The translations under genes and the position numbers were made by a program. A stretch of DNA of 12,328 bases, taken from assembly GCA_964389475.1 (NCBI GenBank), contig CAYMFD010000108.1, positions 1-12,328 of the forward strand, given 5' to 3'. This DNA comes from CAYMFD01 sp964389475 (lineage in GTDB: Bacteria; Bacteroidota; Bacteroidia; Chitinophagales; Saprospiraceae). Numbering within the stretch: the first letter of the stretch is position 1; each line of letters begins with the position of its first letter. Shown in pieces: positions 1 through 6,918 of this stretch. The notes beneath the pieces are model-generated. The model was not told the origin of the DNA. It saw only the letters and a program-made list of their open reading frames with translations, and did not search any database.

Positions 1-2
1 AC

Positions 3-68
3 TATGGTAAAGGGACGATTAAGAGCTATGTTCGGATTGCAGAGAAGTTCTTAGATTTTTGTGCTTAG
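3..68 (+). CDS. 3' end of a reading frame entering from the left edge; possible tyrosine-recombinase core-binding remnant
   Basis: The frame is open from the window edge to a TAG at 66-68 and reads YGKGTIKSYVRIAEKFLDFC plus a final Ala. The pattern 'gTIKSYvr..ekFLdfc' resembles the first helix region of the SAM-like N-terminal DNA-binding domain of phage-type integrases and Xer recombinases. In an intact recombinase this motif lies near the N-terminus and is followed by well over 200 residues, so a stop here would mean a truncated, broken gene. Only 21 residues are visible, so the match could be chance, or this could be the true C-terminus of an unrelated protein whose body lies to the left. 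No recombinase catalytic residues (R, HxxR, Y) are in the window. Confidence 0.3.
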   Translation, partial: YGKGTIKSYVRIAEKFLDFCA

Positions 69-83
69 CATAATGGTCAATAT

Positions 84-104
84 GGCACACCACAGTAGTG
101 TGCC
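84..104. other. Perfect 7-bp stem-loop after the left-edge frame
   Basis: GGCACAC at 84-90 pairs perfectly with GTGTGCC at 98-104 around a 7-base loop, starting 16 bases after the stop codon at 66-68. The position would suit a transcription terminator for the left-edge frame. No T-run follows (the next bases are TATCAGTATAT), so intrinsic termination is uncertain. Confidence 0.35.
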
Positions 105-123
105 TATCAGTATATGGTGTTCC

Positions 124-169
124 GTAAGGCTACAATTTTAATATTGTCTTAATTTTATGTAAGGCTACA
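124..169. repeat. 11-bp direct repeat (GTAAGGCTACA) with AT-rich spacer
   Basis: GTAAGGCTACA occurs at 124-134 and again, identically, at 159-169. The AT-rich spacer contains AATTTTA twice. Such a pair could be the scar of a small insertion, an attachment-site duplication or a protein-binding repeat. Its closeness to the recombinase-like fragment makes a mobile-element scar conceivable, but nothing proves it. Confidence 0.4.
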
Positions 170-446
170 CCTAGGTAGTCATTGCTGTGACGCCTTGTAT
201 TATGGATTGGTTTAAGAAATATCATAGTGAGAAAGAGTAGATCGTAAGTAAGCAAGGGCTCCGCTAGGTAGCGGTGCAGCAAGATGAGGCTTGTGTATTT
301 GCTCAAGACAAAATCCCCACGACCATCTCGTAGATGTTTATCTTCGGGTCGTAATAGTAACAACCATATGAGCGGCAATTCTAGCTTATGATGGTATATA
401 ACTTAGCTATCGCTGGGTGGCAACACATTACGAGACCTTATAGAGT

Positions 447-2717
447 ATGAGATCGATATTGACCCAGGTGATCGGTGACCCATCGCTGACCTATAAGCGG
501 CTAGACGGTTACGACAATGCTAACTACCTCGTCGAGACCGAAGGAGATAAGCTGATCGTCAAGAGCTATGTCTACAGGGCGGAGCAGGAGGCACAGGTGG
601 TAGCGGAGAGTGATATCCTAGACCACCTAAGGGCAGCTGGTGGCGATCGCTATCCTCGGCCTATTGCCTTTGATGACGGTTCACTGGTCAAGCAGGTGGA
701 GATCGACGGTACAGCGTCACTGATGCGCAAGCTGTCCTTCCTAGACGGTACATTTTTGGGGGATGCAGAGGCTACACCTGCCTTGTATGCCTCGCTAGGT
801 GCCTTTCTTGCGGAGATGGATATCGCCTTGCAGGAGACGGATAGCTATGTCATTCGGGCTAGACAGTCACCGTGGGACCTGCAGTACCTAGAGCTCAATA
901 GGCGGTACATCGACGATGTCGTAGAGGCGAGCGATAGGAAGGTCGTCCAGTATTTCTTTGATCAGTACGACCACCACGTCCGTCCTCACTATCAAGACCT
1001 ACGTAGGCAGATCATCCACAATGATGCTAATGAGTGGAATGTACTCGTGCAGGACGGCAAGGTGTCGGGTATCATCGATTTCGGGGATGTGGCGCATAGC
1101 TTTCTGATCAGCGAGCTCGCCATTGCCATCACCTATAGCATCTACGATAAGGACGATCCGCTCGACTGGGCGGTGATCATCTTAAAGGCCTACCATGAGG
1201 TATTGCCCCTGCAGGAGGTGGAGGTCGATGTCTTGTACTATCTAATAGCTGCACGTCTCTGCACCAGCATCTGCAACTCCGCCCATGCGGCGATCGCCAG
1301 CCCTGACAATACCTATGCCTCGGTAAGCGAGCAGCATGCTCTCCGCCTCCTGCACAAGTGGGTGGCGATTAATCCTAGGCATGCGAGCAATACGTTTAGG
1401 CAGGCCATAGGTCTAGAGGCTCCGCCGGTACCCAGTATAGATGCAGCAATCGCGAGACGGCATGAGCATGTGAGTGCATCGCTGTCGCTGAGCTATAAGT
1501 TGCCTATACATATGGTAGGCGGTGCTTTTCAGTACATGTACGGTGCCGATGGTGCCACCTTCCTAGATGCCTACAACAATATACCACATGTAGGTCACTG
1601 TCATCCTACGGTGACTAGCGCCGCCTATGAACAGATGCTCCACCTCAATACCAATACCCGCTACGTCTACGATCAGCTAGCCGACTATGCCGACCACCTA
1701 CTATCTAAGTTTACAGCGTCGCTCTCCAAGGTGTTTTTTGTCAACTCTGGTAGTGCCGCTAGTGACCTAGCGATACGACTGGCCAAAGCCCATACGGGGC
1801 ACAATGACATCATGGTGATGGAGCTCGGCTACCATGGCAATACGCAGACATCCATAGAAATCAGCGATTATAAGTTCAATAATCCCAAGGGTGAGGGTCA
1901 GAAAGATCACATCGTTAAGACGCCTATTCCCAATACTTACAATGGACGGTACACAAAGGATATGGACAGCCCTGGTGTGCAGTACGGTCGTGATGCCGTC
2001 GCGCAAGTAGCTGGCCATGGTAGACCGCTCGCTGCCTTTATCGCAGAGCCCGTCGTGGGCTGCGCTGGTCAGGTGCCGCTAGCGCCTCAATACCTCCAGA
2101 CGGTGTATCCTGCAATACGGGCACAGGGTGGGCTGTGCATCAGTGATGAGGTCCAGACTGGGTTTGGTCGGCTGGGGGATCACTTCTGGGGCTTCGAGGC
2201 ACACGGGGTAGTACCGGATATCGTCGTCCTCGGCAAGCCCATCGCCAATGGACATCCCATGGGGGCCGTCGTCTGCACCGACGAGGTCGCCAGGTCATTT
2301 GAGCGAGGCGTAGAGTTCTTCAGTTCCTTCGGTGGTAATCCCGTCTCCTGTGCCATCGCATCTGCCGTGCTAGACGTCATAGAGACTGAGGACCTCCAGG
2401 CCAATGCCCGAGAAGTAGGCCACTACTACAGAGAACTCCTCAGAGGGCTGATGACGACTTACCCCTGCATAGGTGATGTGCGAGGTATGGGCCTATTCAT
2501 CGGCATAGAGATCGTAGAGCCAGATAGCAAAAAGCCCGATACCAACCTCGCCAGTCATATCAAGAATACCCTCCGAGAGAGACATATCCTCATTAGCACG
2601 GACGGCCTTCACGACAATGTCATCAAGTCCAAACCGCCCCTCTGCTTTACCAAGGACAATGCCCGGCAAGTGGTCGACGCGATCGAGGAGGTATTGCGGG
2701 AGCGGACTGGGAATTAG
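447..2717 (+). CDS. Fused amino-alcohol kinase (APH fold) and class-III PLP phospho-lyase
   Basis: A predicted cytoplasmic bifunctional enzyme of 756 residues. Residues about 15-310 are an APH/hydroxylysine-kinase-like domain: ATP-site Lys39 (LIVKSY), Brenner motif HNDANEWN at 191-198 (catalytic Asp193, metal ligand Asn198), and IDFGD at 210-214. Residues about 345-752 are a class-III aminotransferase fold: PLP-phosphate loop NSGSAASD at 433-440, Tyr462, Asp567 of SDEVQTGFGR, and Schiff-base Lys597 in LGKPIANGHP. YNNIPHVGHCHP, LNTNTRY, IGDVRGMGLFIGIE and KPPLCFT match human ETNPPL/PHYKPL, which are phospho-lyases rather than transaminases. Inferred route: kinase phosphorylates 5-hydroxylysine, ethanolamine or a similar amino alcohol, then the lyase releases phosphate and ammonia to give an aldehyde. 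Some bacterial homologues have an M23 peptidase domain between the two; here there is none, and the linker is only about 35 residues. ATG at 447 is the first start after an in-frame TAG at 441-443. The exact substrate is unknown. Confidence 0.93.
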   Translation: MRSILTQVIGDPSLTYKRLDGYDNANYLVETEGDKLIVKSYVYRAEQEAQVVAESDILDHLRAAGGDRYPRPIAFDDGSLVKQVEIDGTASLMRKLSFLDGTFLGDAEATPALYASLGAFLAEMDIALQETDSYVIRARQSPWDLQYLELNRRYIDDVVEASDRKVVQYFFDQYDHHVRPHYQDLRRQIIHNDANEWNVLVQDGKVSGIIDFGDVAHSFLISELAIAITYSIYDKDDPLDWAVIILKAYHEVLPLQEVEVDVLYYLIAARLCTSICNSAHAAIASPDNTYASVSEQHALRLLHKWVAINPRHASNTFRQAIGLEAPPVPSIDAAIARRHEHVSASLSLSYKLPIHMVGGAFQYMYGADGATFLDAYNNIPHVGHCHPTVTSAAYEQMLHLNTNTRYVYDQLADYADHLLSKFTASLSKVFFVNSGSAASDLAIRLAKAHTGHNDIMVMELGYHGNTQTSIEISDYKFNNPKGEGQKDHIVKTPIPNTYNGRYTKDMDSPGVQYGRDAVAQVAGHGRPLAAFIAEPVVGCAGQVPLAPQYLQTVYPAIRAQGGLCISDEVQTGFGRLGDHFWGFEAHGVVPDIVVLGKPIANGHPMGAVVCTDEVARSFERGVEFFSSFGGNPVSCAIASAVLDVIETEDLQANAREVGHYYRELLRGLMTTYPCIGDVRGMGLFIGIEIVEPDSKKPDTNLASHIKNTLRERHILISTDGLHDNVIKSKPPLCFTKDNARQVVDAIEEVLRERTGN

Positions 2718-3243
2718 TACTGTTTTGTATAGAAGGTAGTGACCCAGTGGACTTGCGAGATTCATTTACAAGCGTAAGGATCAGCTGCATTTACTTTTGT
2801 AGGTCCTTTAGGGATTCGTAAGCGACAACGAAGGAAGTCGATTTGGAAGCCCACGCTAGCGATCAGATAGTTCGAGCATCAATTGTCATCGAAGCACTAC
2901 CCACATCACAAAATACTCCCTAAACACCCACACTAGTTAGGGCCAGTCAATAATGCCTCTACCTAGTAACCTGTGATGGTATCACGACGACTATCATCAA
3001 GCAGGAAGGGTAGGGTAGTACGGTCAAGTACTTTACTGGGTAGATTAACCTTTAAAGTAAGCTATATAAACCTACCATTTACGGTATTAGATGAGATGGT
3101 TGCCGAGATGAATTTGTCCTATTTAGTGGGGTATTACCTAATAGGTAATCTGATAATGATATCTATTTGCGCCTTTTTTCTATGTGGCATTAAACCAATA
3201 GCTGTGGCAGGAGTCAAACTGTTTTATTAATACAAATGAAAAT
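2718..3243. other. 526-bp spacer with no firm gene
   Basis: No confident gene. Visible items: (a) TACTTTTG at 2792-2799 fits the Bacteroidota -7 element TAnnTTTG, but there is no TTG at the usual distance upstream and no clear gene follows. (b) A 6-bp inverted repeat CCCTAA/TTAGGG at 2918-2923 and 2937-2942. (c) A stop-bounded minus-strand frame of 38 codons (2762-2878) that looks protein-like but is unrecognised. (d) A plus-strand frame of 85 codons (2973-3230, GTG then ATG) with a basic Ser/Arg-rich start and one hydrophobic stretch near its end (GNLIMISICAFFLCGI), ending 13 bases before the next gene. It has no homology I can name and is probably fortuitous. Confidence 0.5.
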
Positions 3244-5046
3244 ATGAAGGTTTATCCACTTATACTTTTCCAAGGCCTCTTTTTGTTGCTTTGCGTGAGA
3301 TCACAGGCACAGACGACGACTCACTGGGGAGCAGACAACTTTATCAAGATCGAGAATGGGATCAATGGCCTGTTGGCAGATCTTGAACCAGGTGATCGGT
3401 TTAGTAGAGACCACGATAGAGCAGGCGATATCAATGGCGATGGTGTAGTCGACCTCGTGGTAGGTGCAAGGTCTGATGATGATGGCGCCACAGATGCTGG
3501 AGCGGTATATATTGTGTTTCTAAACCAAGATGGAACAGTACTGGGTAACCAGAAAATATCTATGCTTACTGGAGGTTTTCAAGAGACACTTTTGCAGGGC
3601 AATTTCTTTGGTTATGGTGTAGCTGGGATAGGTGATTACGATGGTGATGGTATTCCAGATATTGCGGCATCAGCGCCTGCATCAACGAACAGGTCTTTGT
3701 ACATCATATACCTCAATAGAGATGGTACCGTGAAGGACTATGTGAAGAACAGTGGCATAATCGCTCAAGGTCTTTCAGCAATAGGCGATATCAATAATGA
3801 CGGCCGCATTGACTTGGTAGCGTGTGATCCCAATGGTGATGATGGTGGCAATAATAGAGGAGCGATTGAAATCATTTTTTTAGGTGACAGTGGTCGAGTT
3901 ATAGCCGATGAGACAGTACGTATCAGTTCGGTGTCTGGTGGATTTGGAGACGGGCTAGAGGATAATGATAAGTTCGGAGGACGAGAGGTGGCTATGCTAG
4001 GTGATATTGACGAGGATGGTACACTGGAGATGGCTGTAGGGGCATTTACGTCCGATGGTGGCAAGGGTGCCATATGGATGTTGTCGCTAGATCCCGAGAC
4101 TTTTATGGTAGTAGGCAAACTTAAGATTACTGAGGGTCTTAACGGGTTTACGGACGCTTTGACACTTGGTAGTAATCCGAATGGTTCACAAGGAGCTAAC
4201 TTTGGTCATGCCCTATGCGGGGTAGGTGACTTGAATGGTGACGGGGTACCTGACTTGATGACTGGGGCTAATCAGCAAGACGAAGGCTGGGGATATATCC
4301 TATATATAAATCGAGATAAAAGTGTCAAGACCTACGCTAGGATTAATAACGAAGAAGGCGGTTTTGACCTTAGTCTAACTGCGGAGGATAGGTTCTCTCG
4401 CTCCATTTCATTCTTAGGAGATATACGAGGCGATGGCACTATGGCCATTAATTATGGGGCAGGTGCAGGCGCTGGGAGTGCAGGTGCTCTTTATATGCTG
4501 TTTTTAAAGCCTTGTCAATTTGAACAACAGGCAGGGTTTAACCACTGGTCCGAAGGCACAACCTTGTTTTCTAACTGGAGTCATAGTGACCAGCAACTCA
4601 CGAGTGATTCACTTACATTTGAGCAATGCACATTTAAGTCCTTTGAGACTAGAGCACCACATGTTACCTACAATTATGCGGACGGTCGATGTATCTGTAA
4701 GGATTCAACCGCCGTGCTTGAGTCAAGTACTGAGTTGAGTAGTGCCTTTATTAATAGATGCTATGGTGCATCTATGACTACTAGTACATTTGATACGCAG
4801 TCCACTCGTGAGGTAGTTTTGTTCCCCAACCCAGCACAGTCTGAGATTACACTGCAAATTGATGATGTGCTTTTTACCGACAATGATCGGATACAAGTAT
4901 TCTCAACTACCGGTCAAGAGGTATTGACAAGCTCTATATACTCACAATTACAAACCTTAGATATATCTGATCTATACAATGGCTTATATCTAGTCGCTGT
5001 GACTATAGGTAGTAGTACGAGGACGTATAAGGTGATAAAAGGGTAG
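3244..5046 (+). CDS. Secreted FG-GAP/integrin-alpha beta-propeller protein with T9SS sorting domain
   Basis: A 600-residue exported protein. Residues 1-23 are a Sec signal peptide (hydrophobic LILFQGLFLLL, likely cleaved after ..RSQAQ). Residues about 30-423 form an FG-GAP propeller. Calcium-loop motifs occur at D62 (DINGDGVVD), D131 (DYDGDGIPD), D182 (DINNDGRID), D254 (DIDEDGTLE), D329 (DLNGDGVPD) and D393 (DIRGDGTMA), about 50-75 residues apart. Most blades share the frame KI..GGF...L...DRFG.....GDxNGDG...DL..GA...YI.FLNxDGTV. The third blade is compressed and lacks GGF, and the sixth loop is degenerate. Residues 424-515 are an unrecognised Cys-containing region (Cys424, 462, 483, 485, 506). 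Residues about 523-600 are a T9SS type A sorting domain (VVLFPNPAQSEITLQ to the Tyr-Lys-Val-Ile-Lys-Gly end). Likely cell-surface or released, binding Ca2+ and possibly matrix or polysaccharide; the ligand is unknown. The gene is more AT-rich than its neighbours. ATG at 3244 directly precedes the signal peptide. Confidence 0.92.
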   Translation: MKVYPLILFQGLFLLLCVRSQAQTTTHWGADNFIKIENGINGLLADLEPGDRFSRDHDRAGDINGDGVVDLVVGARSDDDGATDAGAVYIVFLNQDGTVLGNQKISMLTGGFQETLLQGNFFGYGVAGIGDYDGDGIPDIAASAPASTNRSLYIIYLNRDGTVKDYVKNSGIIAQGLSAIGDINNDGRIDLVACDPNGDDGGNNRGAIEIIFLGDSGRVIADETVRISSVSGGFGDGLEDNDKFGGREVAMLGDIDEDGTLEMAVGAFTSDGGKGAIWMLSLDPETFMVVGKLKITEGLNGFTDALTLGSNPNGSQGANFGHALCGVGDLNGDGVPDLMTGANQQDEGWGYILYINRDKSVKTYARINNEEGGFDLSLTAEDRFSRSISFLGDIRGDGTMAINYGAGAGAGSAGALYMLFLKPCQFEQQAGFNHWSEGTTLFSNWSHSDQQLTSDSLTFEQCTFKSFETRAPHVTYNYADGRCICKDSTAVLESSTELSSAFINRCYGASMTTSTFDTQSTREVVLFPNPAQSEITLQIDDVLFTDNDRIQVFSTTGQEVLTSSIYSQLQTLDISDLYNGLYLVAVTIGSSTRTYKVIKG

Positions 5047-5208
5047 GGACCATTACTGTACCTGCAAGCTATCTATTCTTTACTTACTTTGGGTTTTACG
5101 GCAGTGGAGGGTATGAATGAGCTAGCCCCTCCCTTCGTACCCGGTATGCAAGACGGTAAGCCAGTGTCTATTAAGTATACATTGCCTGTAAAATTTCATC
5201 TGGCGTAA
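5047..5208 (+). pseudogene. Remnant of a TonB C-terminal domain
   Basis: Directly after the FG-GAP gene's stop, and in its frame, the DNA reads ...LLTLGFTAVEGMNEL, then APPFVPGMQDGKPVSIKYTL, then PVKFHLA and TAA (5206-5208). 'pPF.PGmQdGKPVsikYTLPVkFhL' is the hallmark C-terminus of the TonB energy-transducer domain in Bacteroidota (typically PxWxPGKQxGKPVxVxYTLPIxF.L). The domain normally has about 75-80 residues plus an N-terminal membrane anchor; here only about the last 40-50 are recognisable. The sole ATG inside (5113) would give 31 residues without an anchor. It is probably the 3' end of a deleted or broken tonB-like gene, or of a TonB-domain protein. Readthrough of the TAG at 5044-5046 would fuse it to the T9SS tail, which makes no functional sense. 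Confidence in the family is good; whether it is expressed is unknown. Confidence 0.65.
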
Positions 5209-5290
5209 TACTCCTTGGTAGTATAGGCCGATTGCCAGTCGCTGCAATTTTTTCGGGTACAAAATGATCAAATAGTCGTATCATTCGAAC

Positions 5291-6760
5291 ATGTTTCGTC
5301 CGTCTACCACCGTCACTAATCGCTACAGCCTAGCTATTTTATGTATTGCTGTGGTGGCTGTCGTAGTACATCACTTGGGCTTTTTCTACGGTTACTTTGG
5401 CTACGACGATATCTACTATGCGAGGTTGGCGGATCGGCTTCTAGATGGGAATGTCGACTACACAGACCACTACTCCTATCGATGGACGGTTCTACTGCCC
5501 ACGGCCTTTTCTTACTATCTTTTCGGAGTCTCAGATTTCTCAACAGCACTGCCGTCCTTACTTGTATCGGTCGGGGTGCTGGGCTTGTTGTACAGGCAGT
5601 TTAAGGCGAGTGCTTGGGTGCTAGGCATCACGATACTGCTCTTGTTCTCTGTACGGTGGTTCGTCTTTTACACAGATAAATTGATGCCCGACGTTTACGT
5701 CAGCTTTTTCCTATTCTGGGCCTGGTCCGTATACGATCGGGCTAGGGTAGAGACGCCGCGATGGATGACTAGCCTAGGCCTTACGGTCCTCCTACTTGCA
5801 GCCTTTCTGGCCAAGGGTACAGTCATACTCATCTTGCCGCTACTGGCCTACTACTTTTGGCGAGACTGGAGGTTGGGGGCCTTACCTACTTGGCGATATA
5901 TCATACCTGTGGGCCTGTGTTTGCTCGCTGCCTATTTTGGGTTGCTATACGCATTGACGGGCAGTGCCGGCGCTAGATTCGCCGCCATCGATGCCAACAG
6001 CTACTTTAACGAATGCTCCTACAGCGAGATGCCCATAGCCGAGACTTGGGGCCGGTTGACGACGGGTTTCGCTAGTCTCGTATGGCAGGAGGGTCTGCTC
6101 AAGTTTTTTATGCTGGCCATTGGTGGTATGGCCTATGCTCGCTGGCGAAGGGTGGATAGTACTGTCTATTGTGAGGTCAAGTACTACGTTACGACCATCG
6201 TCGTCCTGTTCCTCTCGATGAATTTTATGACGATCTCCCTGTCTGGGTACAATCCCACCTGCCTAGACATTCGCCATTTTTTGTTTGCCGTGCCGATTAT
6301 GGCTGCCTGCGTAGGCCGCCTAGTCGTAATTCTAGATCTGCCGGCCACTGTCAGATACCTCTTGATCGCCTTCTTGGTCCTCTCGCTGCTCCCAACGATC
6401 AAGCATATGTCCTACGCCAAGTCCCTCAACTACTCTACCACCAAGACGGACATCGTCGAGCTAACTACGCAGCATGAGGCGGCTACTATAGTGTCCAATG
6501 CGGTTATGATTAACCTGATTGACTTCTACAGCGATTTTGATAGACCAGGTTCTCAACTACTTAAGGTGGACGACCTCACACCTGGGGCATGTGACCAGGG
6601 CTGCTACTTGGTGACAGACTGGTACACGAACTACCACGCCGGGACTGATCCTGTAGCTATGGTCAGCGATCTCTCTGAGATGGGCTATCAAGTCATCAAA
6701 GCAGATGACCTCTCCTCTCGCTTCACTGGTGTGGAGGTTTATAAAGTTGTAAGGAAGTAG
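5291..6760 (+). CDS. Polytopic membrane glycosyltransferase, PMT/ArnT-like (GT-C)
   Basis: A 489-residue integral membrane protein with roughly 10-12 predicted membrane segments (for example 13-34, 85-101, 106-127, 157-190, 203-222, 296-316, 328-347, 354-370) and a soluble C-terminal region from about 375. After the first segment comes GYFGYDDIYYARLADRLLDG (35-54). The acidic pair Asp39-Asp40 sits where GT39/GT83 enzymes carry the catalytic acidic residue in the first extracytoplasmic loop. Downstream YSYRWTVLLPTAFSYYLFGV (61-80) and LMPDV (131-135) fit the dolichyl-phosphate-mannose mannosyltransferase-like (PMT_2) pattern. Such enzymes transfer a sugar from a polyprenyl-phosphate donor to lipid, glycan or protein outside the cytoplasmic membrane; donor and acceptor cannot be read from the sequence. 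It stands alone, without glycan-locus neighbours. ATG at 5291 is the only in-frame start after a TAG at 5273-5275, and no Shine-Dalgarno is visible. Confidence 0.82.
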   Translation: MFRPSTTVTNRYSLAILCIAVVAVVVHHLGFFYGYFGYDDIYYARLADRLLDGNVDYTDHYSYRWTVLLPTAFSYYLFGVSDFSTALPSLLVSVGVLGLLYRQFKASAWVLGITILLLFSVRWFVFYTDKLMPDVYVSFFLFWAWSVYDRARVETPRWMTSLGLTVLLLAAFLAKGTVILILPLLAYYFWRDWRLGALPTWRYIIPVGLCLLAAYFGLLYALTGSAGARFAAIDANSYFNECSYSEMPIAETWGRLTTGFASLVWQEGLLKFFMLAIGGMAYARWRRVDSTVYCEVKYYVTTIVVLFLSMNFMTISLSGYNPTCLDIRHFLFAVPIMAACVGRLVVILDLPATVRYLLIAFLVLSLLPTIKHMSYAKSLNYSTTKTDIVELTTQHEAATIVSNAVMINLIDFYSDFDRPGSQLLKVDDLTPGACDQGCYLVTDWYTNYHAGTDPVAMVSDLSEMGYQVIKADDLSSRFTGVEVYKVVRK

Positions 6761-6820
6761 TCATGCAGGCGCTTTGGAAGGAGATGAAGACGTAGGGAGC
6801 AGTTCTGATTTGAAAGTACT

Positions 6821-6834
6821 GTGGTCACAACCAC
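6821..6834. other. Small hairpin between convergent genes
   Basis: GTGGT at 6821-6825 pairs with ACCAC at 6830-6834 around a four-base loop, about 60 bases after the glycosyltransferase stop. It lies between two genes that converge, so a shared terminator would be expected. There is no T-run on either side, so the call is weak. Confidence 0.25.
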
Positions 6835-6869
6835 GGCAGCGCTAACTACATCCTATATCTATGGTCTCA

Positions 6870-6918
6870 CATCTTACATCTAGCATCTTACATCTTACAT
6901 CTAACCTCTTACATCTAC
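6870..6918. repeat. Heptanucleotide tandem repeat, seven units of CATCTTA
   Basis: Seven consecutive 7-bp units in exact phase: CATCTTA, CATCTAG, CATCTTA, CATCTTA, CATCTAA, CCTCTTA, CATCTAC. Three are identical to the consensus, and most changes are in the last two bases. The last unit contains the stop codon (CTA at 6915-6917, read as TAG) of the minus-strand FKBP gene, so the array begins at that stop and forms its 3' untranslated region (TAAGATG on the transcript strand). Because 7 is not a multiple of 3, the TAA or TAG in the units places stops in all three frames downstream of the gene. Confidence 0.9.

Larger units (their letters stand above)
69..446. other. Gene-poor spacer upstream of the kinase-lyase gene
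   Basis: I see no convincing gene in these 378 bases. They hold the hairpin at 84-104 and the direct repeat at 124-169. They are more AT-rich than the following gene. An 82-codon frame on the minus strand (130-378) depends on a TTG start and has no recognisable domain. No clear Bacteroidota promoter (TAnnTTTG with an upstream TTG) is visible before the gene at 447, although its promoter must presumably lie here. Confidence 0.6.

Noticed and set aside
130..378. 82-codon minus-strand frame containing IHNTRRHSNDYLG, reminiscent of the C-terminus of IS3-type transposases (YNxxRRHSxLGYL)
   Set aside because: The match is a few residues only, the start would be TTG, no DDE residues or terminal inverted repeats are seen, and the rest of the frame shows no transposase pattern.
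2973..3230. 85-codon plus-strand frame with a hydrophobic segment just before the FG-GAP gene
   Set aside because: No recognisable family, a low-complexity Ser/Arg start, an AT-rich spacer, and no promoter or ribosome site support. Probably fortuitous.
5041..5208. Readthrough fusion of the FG-GAP protein with the TonB fragment
   Set aside because: The T9SS sorting domain must be C-terminal and is complete before the TAG, and a periplasmic TonB domain after it would be incompatible with export.
6870..6918. CRISPR-like array
   Set aside because: Units are 7 bp and directly abutting, without spacers of unique sequence, and no cas genes are present.
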